From DASXTC01 sp036505635 (lineage in GTDB: Bacteria; Acidobacteriota; Polarisedimenticolia; JACPZX01; DASXTC01): 64,000 nucleotides of DNA. Position numbers and translations under genes: made by a program. Position 1 is the stretch's first letter, and each line of letters starts with the position of its first letter. Positions 1 to 8,072 of the stretch are shown here, piece by piece. Below the pieces are notes generated by a model. The model saw only the letters and a program-made list of their open reading frames with translations, was not told the DNA's origin and did no database searches. The stretch covers positions 52,744-116,743 of the forward strand of contig DASXTC010000020.1 in NCBI GenBank assembly GCA_036505635.1, written 5' to 3'.

Positions 1-204
1 CACCAGCTCCTTGAGCTTGAACGGGACCTCGCCGGTGAACATGACGGCCCGGTAATGGGCGATCATGGTCGTCAGGTACGACGGGATGCGCGCGAACGTC
101 TTGAAGGCATTGGGGACGTTGCCCCGCTCCCTGAGGTAGGTGTCGTAGATCTGCTGAATCTCCGGTCCGACTTCATCGCGCTCCAGCTTCGGCAGTCTTC
201 CCAT
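1..204 (-). CDS. Carboxymuconolactone decarboxylase / AhpD-like protein (partial)
   Basis: Reverse-strand gene with its start inside the window and its 3' end beyond base 1; 68 codons are visible. The N-terminus begins MGRLPKLERDEVGPEIQQIY and continues with RGNVPNAFKTFARIP and VPFKLKELV, the typical opening of the CMD/AhpD alkylhydroperoxidase-like fold. The catalytic CxxC region would lie outside the window and cannot be checked. A good ribosome site (GGGGAGG) sits just before the ATG. It diverges from the aryl-CoA operon across a 148-base region carrying a MarR-type operator, so co-regulation is plausible. Family assignment is fairly sure; function (peroxide defence or a decarboxylation step) is open. 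Confidence 0.75.
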   Translation of the reverse strand, partial: MGRLPKLERDEVGPEIQQIYDTYLRERGNVPNAFKTFARIPSYLTTMIAHYRAVMFTGEVPFKLKELV

Positions 205-271
205 GATCCTCCCCTTCCCTTCCGTCTCGCGGGATGCGTCACTATGGTCCACCCCAGGGTCCGGCGCCATC

Positions 272-301
272 TTGACAGATCCGGCGGAGCAAGGGTAGGC
301 T
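272..301 (+). promoter_or_regulatory. Sigma70-type promoter of the aryl-CoA operon
   Basis: TTGACA at 272-277 and TAGGCT at 296-301, 18 bases apart. A start near 308 would place the MarR-type palindrome (309-328) directly on the transcription start, about 45 bases before the SDR start codon. Confidence 0.55.
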
Positions 302-308
302 GAGCACG

Positions 309-328
309 ATGCTTTAGATTTAAAGCAT
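309..328. promoter_or_regulatory. Probable MarR operator (perfect 8-base palindrome)
   Basis: ATGCTTTA (309-316), four-base spacer GATT, TAAAGCAT (321-328). The arms are exact inverted repeats and AT-rich inside GC-rich DNA. The position at the expected transcription start, in the divergent region of an operon whose second gene is a MarR regulator, fits an autoregulatory operator. The family link is inferred. Confidence 0.6.
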
Positions 329-352
329 CCTCTCGGAGCCGGCGGTGAACGG

Positions 353-1120
353 ATGACGGCATCTGTATCGCTCTCGGGGCGCCGGGCGCTGGTGACGGGC
401 GGCGGGCGCGGCATTGGACGGGCCGTCGCCCTGGAGCTCGCGCGGGCGGGCGCCGATGTCGCAGTGGTCTCGCGCACCGCCGCGCAGACCGGCGCGGTGG
501 CCGCCGAGTTGCGCGCCGCGGGACGCCGGGCGCTGAGCCTCACCGCCGACGTGACGCGAGCCGGCGAGGTCGAGGCGATGGCCCGCGCCGCCCAGCGCGA
601 TCTCGGACCGATCGACATCCTGGTGAATGCGGCCGGCGAGGCTCACAGCGCCCCTTTCTCGCGCACCGACCCGGACCTGTGGGAGCGGATGATCGACGCG
701 AACCTCACGGGCGTCTACCTCTGCACCCGCGCCTTGCTCCCGCCGATGATCGAGCGGCGCTGGGGGCGCGTCATCACGATCGCGTCGCGCGCCGGGCTCG
801 CGGGATTCGCCTACGTGACCGCTTACTGCGCCGCCAAGCACGGTGTCGTCGGTCTGACCCGCGCTCTCGCCGTCGAGCTGGCTGGCACCGGTGTGACGGT
901 CAACGCGGTCTGTCCCGGCTACGTGGACACCGACATGACGCGGCGCGCCGTTGACCGTATCGTCGAAAAGACCGGGGGGACCCCCGCGGAGGCGAGGACC
1001 AGGCTGGCTGCCATGAACCCCTCGGGCAGCCTCATCACCCCCGAGGAGGTGGCGGCCGCGGCCCTGCGGCTGACATCGGCCGAGGCGGCCGGCGTCAACG
1101 GGGAGGCGATCGAGATATGA
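353..1120 (+). CDS. SDR-family 3-hydroxyacyl-CoA-type dehydrogenase/reductase
   Basis: A 255-residue classical short-chain dehydrogenase/reductase. It has the Rossmann glycine motif TGGGRGIG (about residues 15-22), an NAAG motif after strand 4, and the catalytic Ser145, Tyr158 and Lys162 (YCAAK). C-terminal PGYVDTDM and GVNGEAIEI are typical of FabG-like 3-oxoacyl reductases. As first gene of an operon with a crotonase, an acyl-CoA dehydrogenase and an aryl-CoA ligase, its likely job is oxidation of a 3-hydroxyacyl-CoA intermediate rather than fatty acid synthesis. The stop overlaps the next start by 4 bases (ATGA). Family sure; substrate inferred. Confidence 0.85.
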   Translation: MTASVSLSGRRALVTGGGRGIGRAVALELARAGADVAVVSRTAAQTGAVAAELRAAGRRALSLTADVTRAGEVEAMARAAQRDLGPIDILVNAAGEAHSAPFSRTDPDLWERMIDANLTGVYLCTRALLPPMIERRWGRVITIASRAGLAGFAYVTAYCAAKHGVVGLTRALAVELAGTGVTVNAVCPGYVDTDMTRRAVDRIVEKTGGTPAEARTRLAAMNPSGSLITPEEVAAAALRLTSAEAAGVNGEAIEI

Positions 1121-1611
1121 AAACCAGGACGGGGAACGGATCGCCGGGTCTGAGCGTCTGGCTGAGGCTCATGAAGGCCTACAACCTGATCCTAAGGGAG
1201 GCACGCCACAGCGTGGAGCCCTCCCTCACCCTGCCCCAGTTCGATGTCATGGCGCAGCTCTCCCGCAGACCGGAAGGGGTGACCTTCGTGGATCTGAGCC
1301 GCAGCCTGCTCGTGTCGCCCGGCAACCTCACGGGGATCGTGCGCCGACTGGAGGGCGAAGGGCTGGTCGCTCGCGAGGCCCACGAATCGGACCGCAGGGC
1401 GGCGCGCCTGCGCCTGACGGCGGCCGGGAGGAGGAAGATGTCGGCGCTGTTGCCCCGTCACGCGCGCGACATCGCGAGACTCTTTTCGCCGATGCCACGC
1501 GGCGAGGTGGCCCAGCTTCGCCGGTTGCTCGGAAACCTGACCCACCTGCTGGAGCCGGCCCCCCCGGCCGTCACCGCCGTCGCAAGAAAACCAGGAGGAG
1601 GCACGCCGTGA
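1117..1611 (+). CDS. MarR-family transcriptional regulator
   Basis: A 164-residue winged-helix regulator. The MarR pattern is clear: TLPQFDVMAQLSR, then VTFVDLSRSLLVSPGNLTGI as the helix-turn-helix, followed by the wing with ESDRRAARLRLTAAG. MarR proteins near aromatic-CoA genes usually respond to the aryl-CoA or the free acid and repress their own operon. Here the gene lies second in the operon, coupled at both ends by 4-base overlaps, and a perfect palindrome lies at the operon promoter (309-328). It is therefore likely the local autoregulator. The C-terminal tail after residue 150 is unstructured and unusually proline/glycine-rich. Confidence 0.88.
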   Translation: MKTRTGNGSPGLSVWLRLMKAYNLILREARHSVEPSLTLPQFDVMAQLSRRPEGVTFVDLSRSLLVSPGNLTGIVRRLEGEGLVAREAHESDRRAARLRLTAAGRRKMSALLPRHARDIARLFSPMPRGEVAQLRRLLGNLTHLLEPAPPAVTAVARKPGGGTP

Positions 1612-2426
1612 GCGCCCATCCCTTCAAGCCCGCCTCGTTCCTCTACGAGGAGAGCGGACCGATCGCACGCATCACGCTGAACCGTCCCGATGTCCTCAAC
1701 GCCCTCACCTTCGATACCTACACCCAGCTGCGGGACCTCTTCGCCGGGCTTAAGGATAGGCGTGAGCTCCGCGTGGTGATTCTGACGGGAGCCGGACGTG
1801 CCTTCTGCAGCGGCGGGGATGTCAAGGAGATCATCGGCCGCCTCCAGGGGCGCCCCGACGAGGAGCTGCTCTCCTTCACCCGTCTCACGTGCGAGACGGT
1901 GCTGAGAATGCGAGAAGCGCCCCAGTTGATCCTCGCGTCCCTCAACGGCGTGACGGCGGGGGCCGGAGCCGCGCTGGCGCTGGCGTCGGACTTCCGGATC
2001 GCGTCGGACGCGGCCCGCATCGCGTTCCTCTTCGTCAAGGTGGGCCTCTGCGGGGCCGACATGGGCGTGGCGCACTTTCTCACGCGCTTCATCGGCATCG
2101 GTCGTGCGACCGAGCTGATGATGACCGGCGAGTTCATCGACGCGCGCACCGCCGAGCAGTGGGGCCTGGTCAACCGCGTGGTCCCCGCCGCCGACCTGGA
2201 AAGCGAGACGAGGTCATGGGCCGAGACGCTGGCGGCGGGTCCCGACCCGGGGCTCCGCATGACCAAGGAGATCCTGAACCAGACCGCCGGGTTCAACCTG
2301 CCCGAGGCGCTCGACCTCGAGGCGCGGGCCCAGGCGCTCTGCATGAAGAGCCCCGACTTCCAGGAGGCGTACCGCGCCTTCCTCGAGAAGCGCCGGCCCG
2401 ACTTCGCGCGGAGCCGGAAGCGGTGA
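1608..2426 (+). CDS. Enoyl-CoA hydratase/isomerase (crotonase) family protein
   Basis: A 272-residue crotonase. It has ITLNRPDVLNALTFDTY, the oxyanion-hole segments AGRAFCSGGDVKEI and NGVTAGAGAALALASDFRIA, and ATELMMTGEFIDARTAEQWG near the second catalytic-acid position. Where classical hydratases carry the first catalytic glutamate (PE before the GxxPG loop), this protein reads FLFVKVGLCGADMG, so that acid seems absent and the chemistry may not be plain hydration. Translation starts at GTG inside the previous stop, with a strong AGGAGGAGG ribosome site. The operon context suggests a step in breakdown of the ring-derived acyl-CoA. Confidence 0.85.
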   Translation: MSAHPFKPASFLYEESGPIARITLNRPDVLNALTFDTYTQLRDLFAGLKDRRELRVVILTGAGRAFCSGGDVKEIIGRLQGRPDEELLSFTRLTCETVLRMREAPQLILASLNGVTAGAGAALALASDFRIASDAARIAFLFVKVGLCGADMGVAHFLTRFIGIGRATELMMTGEFIDARTAEQWGLVNRVVPAADLESETRSWAETLAAGPDPGLRMTKEILNQTAGFNLPEALDLEARAQALCMKSPDFQEAYRAFLEKRRPDFARSRKR

Positions 2427-3604
2427 GCCCGATGGCTCCATCGATTCTCACCGAATCGGAGCGGGCGCTGGCCGCGGCCGCCCGTCAGGCGGTGGCCCGT
2501 CTGGAGGTTCGGGAGGCCCCCGCCGGCGACCATGCGGCCGAGGAGGCTGCGGCGCGTCGCGCGCTGGAGGTGCTCTCGGAAGCGGGCCTGCCCGGTCACG
2601 CGATGCCCGGGCCATCGGGCCGGCTGGCGGTGCGCTCCATCTGCGTCATCCGCGAGGAGCTGGCGTGGGCCTCGGGGCTGGCCGACGCCATGTTCGTCAT
2701 GCAGGGGCTCGGTTCGTGCGCATTGGCGCTGGCCGGCACGGACGAGACCAGGCGCAGATATCTGCCTGGGGTGGCGGGCGGAAGGATTATCGCGGCCCTG
2801 GCGCTGACCGAGCCTCACGCCGGCTCCGATCTCGGAGCGATCGCGACGCGGGCGAGGCGCGACGGCGGCCACTACGTGCTGGACGGCGTGAAGACCTATA
2901 TCTCCAACGCCGGGATCGCCGGCCTCTACACGGTCTTCGCCCGGACCTCGGAAGGGGGCAGGCCGCAGGACGGCATCAGCGCATTCGCGGTGGACGGGGC
3001 GAACCCGGGCCTGAAGGTGACCGAGCGCCTGACGGTCAGCGCCCCCCATCCGATCGGCACCATCGAGATGTCCGCGTGCCGGGTCGAGGCCTCCGGCCGG
3101 CTGGGGGAGGAGGGGGAGGGGCACGGCCTCGCGCTGCGCGTGCTCGACCGGTTCCGTCCCACCGTCGGCGCGGCGGCCGTCGGGTTCGCCCGCCGGGGGC
3201 TCGAGGAGTCGGTGAGTCGGGCTCGTTCCCGGCGGCAGTTCGGCCGGGCGATCGGGGAGTTTCAGGCCATCCGGTTCAAGCTGGCCGACATGGCGGTCTG
3301 GCTCGACGCCGCCCGTCTCCTCGTGATGCGCGCGGCGTCCCTGCTCGACGCGGACGCGGGGGACGCGGCGTCCCGCTCGCCGGCCGGGACGCGCCGCGCC
3401 TCCTCGATGGCCAAGCTCTACGCCACCGAGGCCGCGCAGCGGATCGTGGATGAGGCGGTGCAGATCCACGGGGCGCTCGGCGTCACGCGGGGCCACGTCG
3501 TGGAGCGCCTCTACCGGGAGGTTCGTGCGCTGCGTATCTACGAAGGGACCTCCGAGATCCAGCGTGCCATCATCGCGCGGACGCTTCTGCAGGAGGGCGC
3601 GTGA
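2423..3604 (+). CDS. Acyl-CoA dehydrogenase family protein
   Basis: A 393-residue FAD-dependent acyl-CoA dehydrogenase, the usual length for the family. Signatures are ALTEPHAGSDLGAIATRA, the KTYISNAG segment, SRRQFGRAIGEFQAIRFKLADM, and the catalytic-base motif YEGTSEIQRAI with Glu374. GTG at 2423 gives the same 4-base GTGA overlap seen throughout this operon; the ATG at 2432 is an alternative three codons in. It probably dehydrogenates a ring-derived or alicyclic acyl-CoA made by the ligase and flavoenzyme encoded downstream. The electron acceptor (ETF) is not in the window. Confidence 0.88.
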   Translation: MSPMAPSILTESERALAAAARQAVARLEVREAPAGDHAAEEAAARRALEVLSEAGLPGHAMPGPSGRLAVRSICVIREELAWASGLADAMFVMQGLGSCALALAGTDETRRRYLPGVAGGRIIAALALTEPHAGSDLGAIATRARRDGGHYVLDGVKTYISNAGIAGLYTVFARTSEGGRPQDGISAFAVDGANPGLKVTERLTVSAPHPIGTIEMSACRVEASGRLGEEGEGHGLALRVLDRFRPTVGAAAVGFARRGLEESVSRARSRRQFGRAIGEFQAIRFKLADMAVWLDAARLLVMRAASLLDADAGDAASRSPAGTRRASSMAKLYATEAAQRIVDEAVQIHGALGVTRGHVVERLYREVRALRIYEGTSEIQRAIIARTLLQEGA

Positions 3605-5040
3605 AGCTGCTGGAGCCCTTCGACATCGGCGGCATGCTCCTCCCCAACCGGATCGTCCTGCCCGCGATGGTGACGCGCCTGTCGGGCGAGGACGGGTACG
3701 TCAACGATGACATCCGCGACCGGTACCTGCGCTTCGCCCACGGCCAGCCCGGGCTCATCGTGGTGGAGGCGATGTCGGTGCACGGCGGCCGGAGCGGTCC
3801 GCTCCTGAGGATCTCCGACGACACGTTCATCCCCGGGCAGGCTGAGATGGTCAAGGCGATGCACGAGACCGGCCCGTCGAAGGTGGCGGCGCAGATCATC
3901 CACTTCCTCAAGATCGCTCGCAGTGGCTGGCGCCAGAAGGTCGGCGACCTGAGCCGCGAGGAGATCGGCGCCATCGTCCGGCAGTACGCCGAGGCGGCCG
4001 GCCGCGTGCGGCGCGCCGGATACGACGCGGTCGAGCTGCACATGGCCCACGCCTACACGCTGTCGTCCTTCCTGTCGCTGCGCAACCGCCGGCAGGACGA
4101 GTACGGCAGGTCCCTCGAAAACCGCATGCGCCCCATGACGGAGGTGATCCGGGCCGTGCGCGCCGAGGTGGGCGCCGGTTTCCCCGTCGGCGTGCGCTTC
4201 GACGCGGAGGAATGCATCAAGGACGGCTACACGTTGACCGACTCGCGCCGGATGGCCCTGCGGATGGCGAGGCTCGGCGCCGACTGGATCAGCGTCTCGG
4301 CCGGCGGCAAGTTCGAGGATGCGGTGCACAAGGCGGGCGAGCCGCTCTATCCTTACACAGGTTATTCGGGCGACCGGTGCATGCCCTCGGTGAACTACCC
4401 GGACGGGGCCAACGTCCACCTCGCCGAAGGGATTAAGCGGTTCATCAACGAAGAGGGGTTCAGCACCCCCGTGATCGCCAGCGGCAAGATCCGCACCCCC
4501 GAGCTGGCCGAGTCGATCCTCGCCGAGGGGCGCGCCGATCTGATCGGGATGGCCCGGGCCCTCCTGGCCGATCCGGACTGGCCGCGCAAGGTGCGCGAAG
4601 GGAGCTCCGACCGCATCGTACGGTGCGTCTACGGCAACGTCTGCAAGGCGCTCGACGAGAACTTCAGGAAGGTGCGGTGCGTCCTGTGGCCGAAGGGAGC
4701 TCTGCAGGCGCCCCTCGTGGAGGACTCCACACCACCGGTCTGGACCTACGGCGAGGCGAACCTCGCGGCCGTCGAGGTGAAGGGGCGCGCGCAGCTCAAG
4801 TGGAACCACGCGACCGACGACACGGCGATCTACGGCTACGAGATCTACCGCTCGGCGGACGGTGGCCCGTTCGACCACGTGGGGTCGGTGAAGGGGGTCT
4901 TCTACGTGGATGAGGACGTCGTGGGAGGCGTGCGGTACCGGTACTGGGTGCGGGCCTACGATCCGGCCGGCAACAGGACCCCGCCCTCAAACATCGCCGA
5001 AGTGACCCTCCCCGATGCGGCCGTGGTGCAGGTGACATGA
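3601..5040 (+). CDS. Old Yellow Enzyme-like NADH:flavin oxidoreductase with C-terminal FN3 domain
   Basis: A 479-residue protein. Residues 1 to about 365 form an FMN-binding TIM barrel of the OYE/2,4-dienoyl-CoA reductase class: LLPNRIVLPAMVTRL, VELHMAHAYTLSSFLSLRNR, DEYGRSLENRM, ISVSAGGKFE, and GRADLIGMARALLADPDWP. Three cysteines follow in RCVYGNVCK and VRCVLWPKG. From about residue 376 the sequence is a fibronectin type III domain (LKWNHATDDTAIYGYEIYRS, then YRYWVRAYDPAGN). FN3 domains are normally extracellular, and there is no signal peptide, so this is an odd cytosolic fusion. By analogy with the OYE half of 2-aminobenzoyl-CoA monooxygenase/reductase it may reduce a dearomatised ring-CoA; that is inference. 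GTG start overlaps the previous stop. Confidence 0.85.
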   Translation: MKLLEPFDIGGMLLPNRIVLPAMVTRLSGEDGYVNDDIRDRYLRFAHGQPGLIVVEAMSVHGGRSGPLLRISDDTFIPGQAEMVKAMHETGPSKVAAQIIHFLKIARSGWRQKVGDLSREEIGAIVRQYAEAAGRVRRAGYDAVELHMAHAYTLSSFLSLRNRRQDEYGRSLENRMRPMTEVIRAVRAEVGAGFPVGVRFDAEECIKDGYTLTDSRRMALRMARLGADWISVSAGGKFEDAVHKAGEPLYPYTGYSGDRCMPSVNYPDGANVHLAEGIKRFINEEGFSTPVIASGKIRTPELAESILAEGRADLIGMARALLADPDWPRKVREGSSDRIVRCVYGNVCKALDENFRKVRCVLWPKGALQAPLVEDSTPPVWTYGEANLAAVEVKGRAQLKWNHATDDTAIYGYEIYRSADGGPFDHVGSVKGVFYVDEDVVGGVRYRYWVRAYDPAGNRTPPSNIAEVTLPDAAVVQVT

Positions 5041-6620
5041 ACTCCGGCCCGTTCAACCTCGCTGACTACCTTCTGAACCACAACCTCGCTTGCGCGCGGC
5101 GGGACAAGCCCGCTGTCCTCTGCGGTGGCGCCCGTTACACCTACGCCGAGGTCGCCTCGTTGGCCTGCCGAGCGGGCAACGCCCTGACGGGGCTCGGCGC
5201 CGGCATGGAGGACCGCGTCCTCGTCGTCCTGCCGGACGGGATCGAGTTCGTGGCCACCTGGCTCGGCATACTCAAGATCGGCGCGGTCTTCGCGATGGCG
5301 AATACGGTGCACACCTCCGATGACTACCTCTACTACCTCGACTATACGCGCTCCCCCGTGGCGGTGGTGCACGAGTCGGTGCTCGATCGTTTCGAAGCGA
5401 TCCTGCCGAAGGCGCGCCACCTTAAGGCGTTGCTCGTCGTGGGTCGCGCCGGCGGGCACGCTTCCTTCGACGCGGAGACGGCGCGGGCCGGGGACCGGCT
5501 CGAGACGGCGCCCACCGAGGCCGACGACATCGCCGGGTGGCTCTTCACATCGGGGAGCACCGGCAAGCCCAAGGCGGCGGTCCACTTCCACCGCGACTTC
5601 GCCTACAACATCCAGACCTACGCGAAGCAGGTCCTGCTTATGAAGGAGGACGACATCACGGTGGGCGTGCCGAAGCTCTTCTTCGGATACGCCACGGGGA
5701 CCAACCTGATGTTCCCCTTTGCCGCCGGCGGCACCGCCGCCCTGTTTCCCGAGCGGTCGACGCCCGAGAAGGTGTTCGAGATGATCGAGACGCACCGTCC
5801 GACGTTTCTGACCACCGTCCCGACCATGATCAACGCGATGCTCAACATCGCGGACCAGGACCGCTCCCTCAGGCGCGACCTGTCGTGCCTGAGGGTCTGC
5901 GTCTCCGCGGGCGAGGCGCTGCCGGGCGAGCTGTACCGAAGGTGGAAGGAAACCTTCGGCGTCGAGATCCTCGACGGGATCGGCTCGGCGGAGATGTTCC
6001 ACATCTACATCTCGAACCGGTTCGGCGAGGTCCGCCCCGACAGCCTGGGCCGCGTGGTCCCCGGCTACGAGGCCATGGTAGCGGGCCCCGATGGAAACGA
6101 GGTGGCGCCCGGCGAGCAGGGCACCCTCTGGGTCAGGGGGGGCTCCACCGCGCTATGCTACTGGCAGCGGCGGGAGTCGTCGCGCGAGACCTTCCGCGGC
6201 GACTGGTGCGTGACCGGGGACCAGTTCGTGAGGGACGAGGAGGGGTACTTCTATTACCGCGGGCGCACCGACGACATGCTGAAGGTGAGCGGGATCTTCG
6301 TCTCGCCGCTGGAGATCGAGGACTGTCTGCTGGGACATCCGGCGGTGCGCGAGGTCGCGGTGGTGGGCCACGCCGACGAAGGAGGCCTCACGAAACCCAA
6401 GGCGTTCATCGCGCTGAGGGACGGGCACCGGCCATCGCGCGAGCTCGCCCTGCAGATGAGGGCCTTCGTGAAGGATCGTCTCTCGCCCTACAAGTACCCG
6501 CGCTGGATCGATTTCGTGGAAGGGCTGCCGCGCAGCGACCGCGGCAAGGTGCTGCGCGGCGAGCTGAGGCAGGGGCTCCCCTCCCTGTTGAGCGTGCCGC
6601 TGTCGGCGGGCGGAGAATGA
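5037..6620 (+). CDS. Benzoate/2-aminobenzoate-type CoA ligase
   Basis: A 527-residue adenylate-forming ligase that activates an aromatic acid with ATP and CoA. Visible motifs are the P-loop TSGSTGKPKAAVHFHRD (from about residue 171), GVPKLFFGYATGTNLMFP, DGIGSAEMFHIYISNR, the hinge region TGDQFVRDEEGYFYYRGRTD, and the C-terminal RGK segment with catalytic Lys504. PKLFFGYATG and the DGIGSAEM pattern are characteristic of benzoate-CoA ligases rather than fatty-acid ligases. ATG overlaps the previous stop by 4 bases. It supplies the aryl-CoA on which the rest of the operon would act. Benzoate, 2-aminobenzoate and related acids cannot be separated from sequence alone. Confidence 0.88.
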   Translation: MNSGPFNLADYLLNHNLACARRDKPAVLCGGARYTYAEVASLACRAGNALTGLGAGMEDRVLVVLPDGIEFVATWLGILKIGAVFAMANTVHTSDDYLYYLDYTRSPVAVVHESVLDRFEAILPKARHLKALLVVGRAGGHASFDAETARAGDRLETAPTEADDIAGWLFTSGSTGKPKAAVHFHRDFAYNIQTYAKQVLLMKEDDITVGVPKLFFGYATGTNLMFPFAAGGTAALFPERSTPEKVFEMIETHRPTFLTTVPTMINAMLNIADQDRSLRRDLSCLRVCVSAGEALPGELYRRWKETFGVEILDGIGSAEMFHIYISNRFGEVRPDSLGRVVPGYEAMVAGPDGNEVAPGEQGTLWVRGGSTALCYWQRRESSRETFRGDWCVTGDQFVRDEEGYFYYRGRTDDMLKVSGIFVSPLEIEDCLLGHPAVREVAVVGHADEGGLTKPKAFIALRDGHRPSRELALQMRAFVKDRLSPYKYPRWIDFVEGLPRSDRGKVLRGELRQGLPSLLSVPLSAGGE

Positions 6621-6624
6621 GCCT

Positions 6625-7386
6625 GTGACGCGCGAGCGGGACCTGGCGGCGCGGACCTATCCGGAGGCCGGCTCCGCGCTCAAGCGCCGCGCCGTGGCGC
6701 TCCTTCCGATCGGGTCGACGGAGCCCCACGGGCCTCACCTGCCTCTCGACACTGACGTGATCATCTCCGTGGAGGCGGCACGCCGAGCCGCCGCCCGTCT
6801 CGCCCGTCGAGGTATCGACGCGCTGGTGCTTCCCCCTCTGGCATACACGATTGCGGAGTTCTCGCGCGGGTTCCCGGGAGCCATCTCCGTCTCCGCCGAA
6901 ACGACGCGGGCCCTGCTGTCCGACATCTGCGCCTCAGCGGCCGCGCAGGGGTTCGCGGCGATCTGCTTCGTCAACAGCCATCTCGAGCCGGACCACCTGG
7001 CGGCCCTGCGGGAGGCGGCGACGCTGGGGACAGCCGCCACCGGCAGGCCCGTCGTCTTTCCGGACAAGACCCAGCGGCGCTGGTCGGCGACCCTCACCCC
7101 CGAGTTCCGGTCGGGGGCGTGTCACGCCGGACGGTACGAGACCTCCCTGGTGATGGCGGCCGCCCCCGAGGCGGTGCGGGAAGCGCAGCGGGTCGAGCTG
7201 CCCCCCGTTGCCATCAGCATCGGCAGGAAGATCAAGGAAGGCGCGAGGACGTTTCTCGAAGCGGGGGGGGACCAGGCCTACTTCGGGGATCCGGGCGCGG
7301 CCACCATCGCCGAGGGGGATTCGACCTACGAGGCGCTGGCCTCGATGGTGGAGACCGAGGTGGTGGAGGCCCTGGCGCAGACCTAG
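6625..7386 (+). CDS. Creatininase-family amidohydrolase-like protein
   Basis: A 253-residue member of the creatininase fold (creatininase, MftE, FAPy deformylase relatives). The metal-binding N-terminal motif reads LPIGSTEPHGPHLPLDTDVI with Glu, His and Asp ligands. NSHLEPDH replaces the common NGHGGN, and HAGRYETSLVMA carries the later His/Glu pair. It begins at GTG four bases after the ligase stop and ends the operon, so a hydrolytic step, for example opening of a ring amide or loss of an amino group, is conceivable. It overlaps the convergent acetyltransferase gene by 4 bases. Family likely; role unknown. Confidence 0.78.
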   Translation: MTRERDLAARTYPEAGSALKRRAVALLPIGSTEPHGPHLPLDTDVIISVEAARRAAARLARRGIDALVLPPLAYTIAEFSRGFPGAISVSAETTRALLSDICASAAAQGFAAICFVNSHLEPDHLAALREAATLGTAATGRPVVFPDKTQRRWSATLTPEFRSGACHAGRYETSLVMAAAPEAVREAQRVELPPVAISIGRKIKEGARTFLEAGGDQAYFGDPGAATIAEGDSTYEALASMVETEVVEALAQT

Positions 7387-8072
7387 CTGAGCCGCAGCAC
7401 CGGCGTATCGCCGGCGGTCCCCCGCAGCCAGAACCTCTCCCCTCCCCGCCTCGTGATCCGGTGGCGCGGGATGCCGGCCACCACGAACCGCTCGAGGACC
7501 ACCGCCGTGGTGTAGCCGATCCGCGCGTGCGAGGCGCGCGAGGCCGTGTTGAGGTGGGACACCGCAGCGTAGAGCCGCGTGACGCCGCGCGACTTGAACA
7601 GCGCGAACATCGCCTCCATCAGGACCACGAAGGCCCCCTGCCCTCGATGCTCCTCGAGGACGAAGGTGTCGTAGCCCCAGCAGGCTCGCACGGGAAGCTC
7701 GATTCGGCACCCCAGCTCGAAAGGGCGGTCGCGATCGGAGCCGACCCAGCCCATCGCGATGACCGAATCGGCCGACTCCACCAGAAGGCACTCATCGCCG
7801 CCTTCGAGCCGCCCTGCGTATTTGTCCGCGCTGTGGGGAAAGAGACGCACCAGCTCCGGCAGGTCGGCCGCCGTCGCCATCCTCGCCGAAAGATCGGGTC
7901 TGAGCTGCCGCGCCTTCTTCAGGGAGGGGCGCTCGCTAAGGAGCGTCGTCTCGAGGATCAGCATCCGGTCGAACCGCGCGACGCGCAGCGGCCGGCTCGC
8001 GAGCATCACTATCCCCGGCAGGTCCCCCTCGCGGATCGCCGCGGCGAGCCGGCTCCATCCTTCACGGGTCAC
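7383..8072 (-). CDS. GNAT-family N-acetyltransferase
   Basis: A 229-residue protein whose second half is a GNAT domain: ARMATAADLPELVRLFP, a beta-bulge strand, then the acyl-CoA pyrophosphate-binding signature VLEEHRGQGAFVVLMEAMFA and the RLYAAVSHLNTAS and SHARIGYTTA elements. The N-terminal 70 residues carry no recognised domain. It is the last gene of a ligase-ACP-GNAT operon, its start overlapping the ACP stop by 4 bases. That suggests the acyl donor could be the acyl-ACP rather than acetyl-CoA; this is inference from context. Confidence 0.75.
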   Translation of the reverse strand: MTREGWSRLAAAIREGDLPGIVMLASRPLRVARFDRMLILETTLLSERPSLKKARQLRPDLSARMATAADLPELVRLFPHSADKYAGRLEGGDECLLVESADSVIAMGWVGSDRDRPFELGCRIELPVRACWGYDTFVLEEHRGQGAFVVLMEAMFALFKSRGVTRLYAAVSHLNTASRASHARIGYTTAVVLERFVVAGIPRHRITRRGGERFWLRGTAGDTPVLRLS

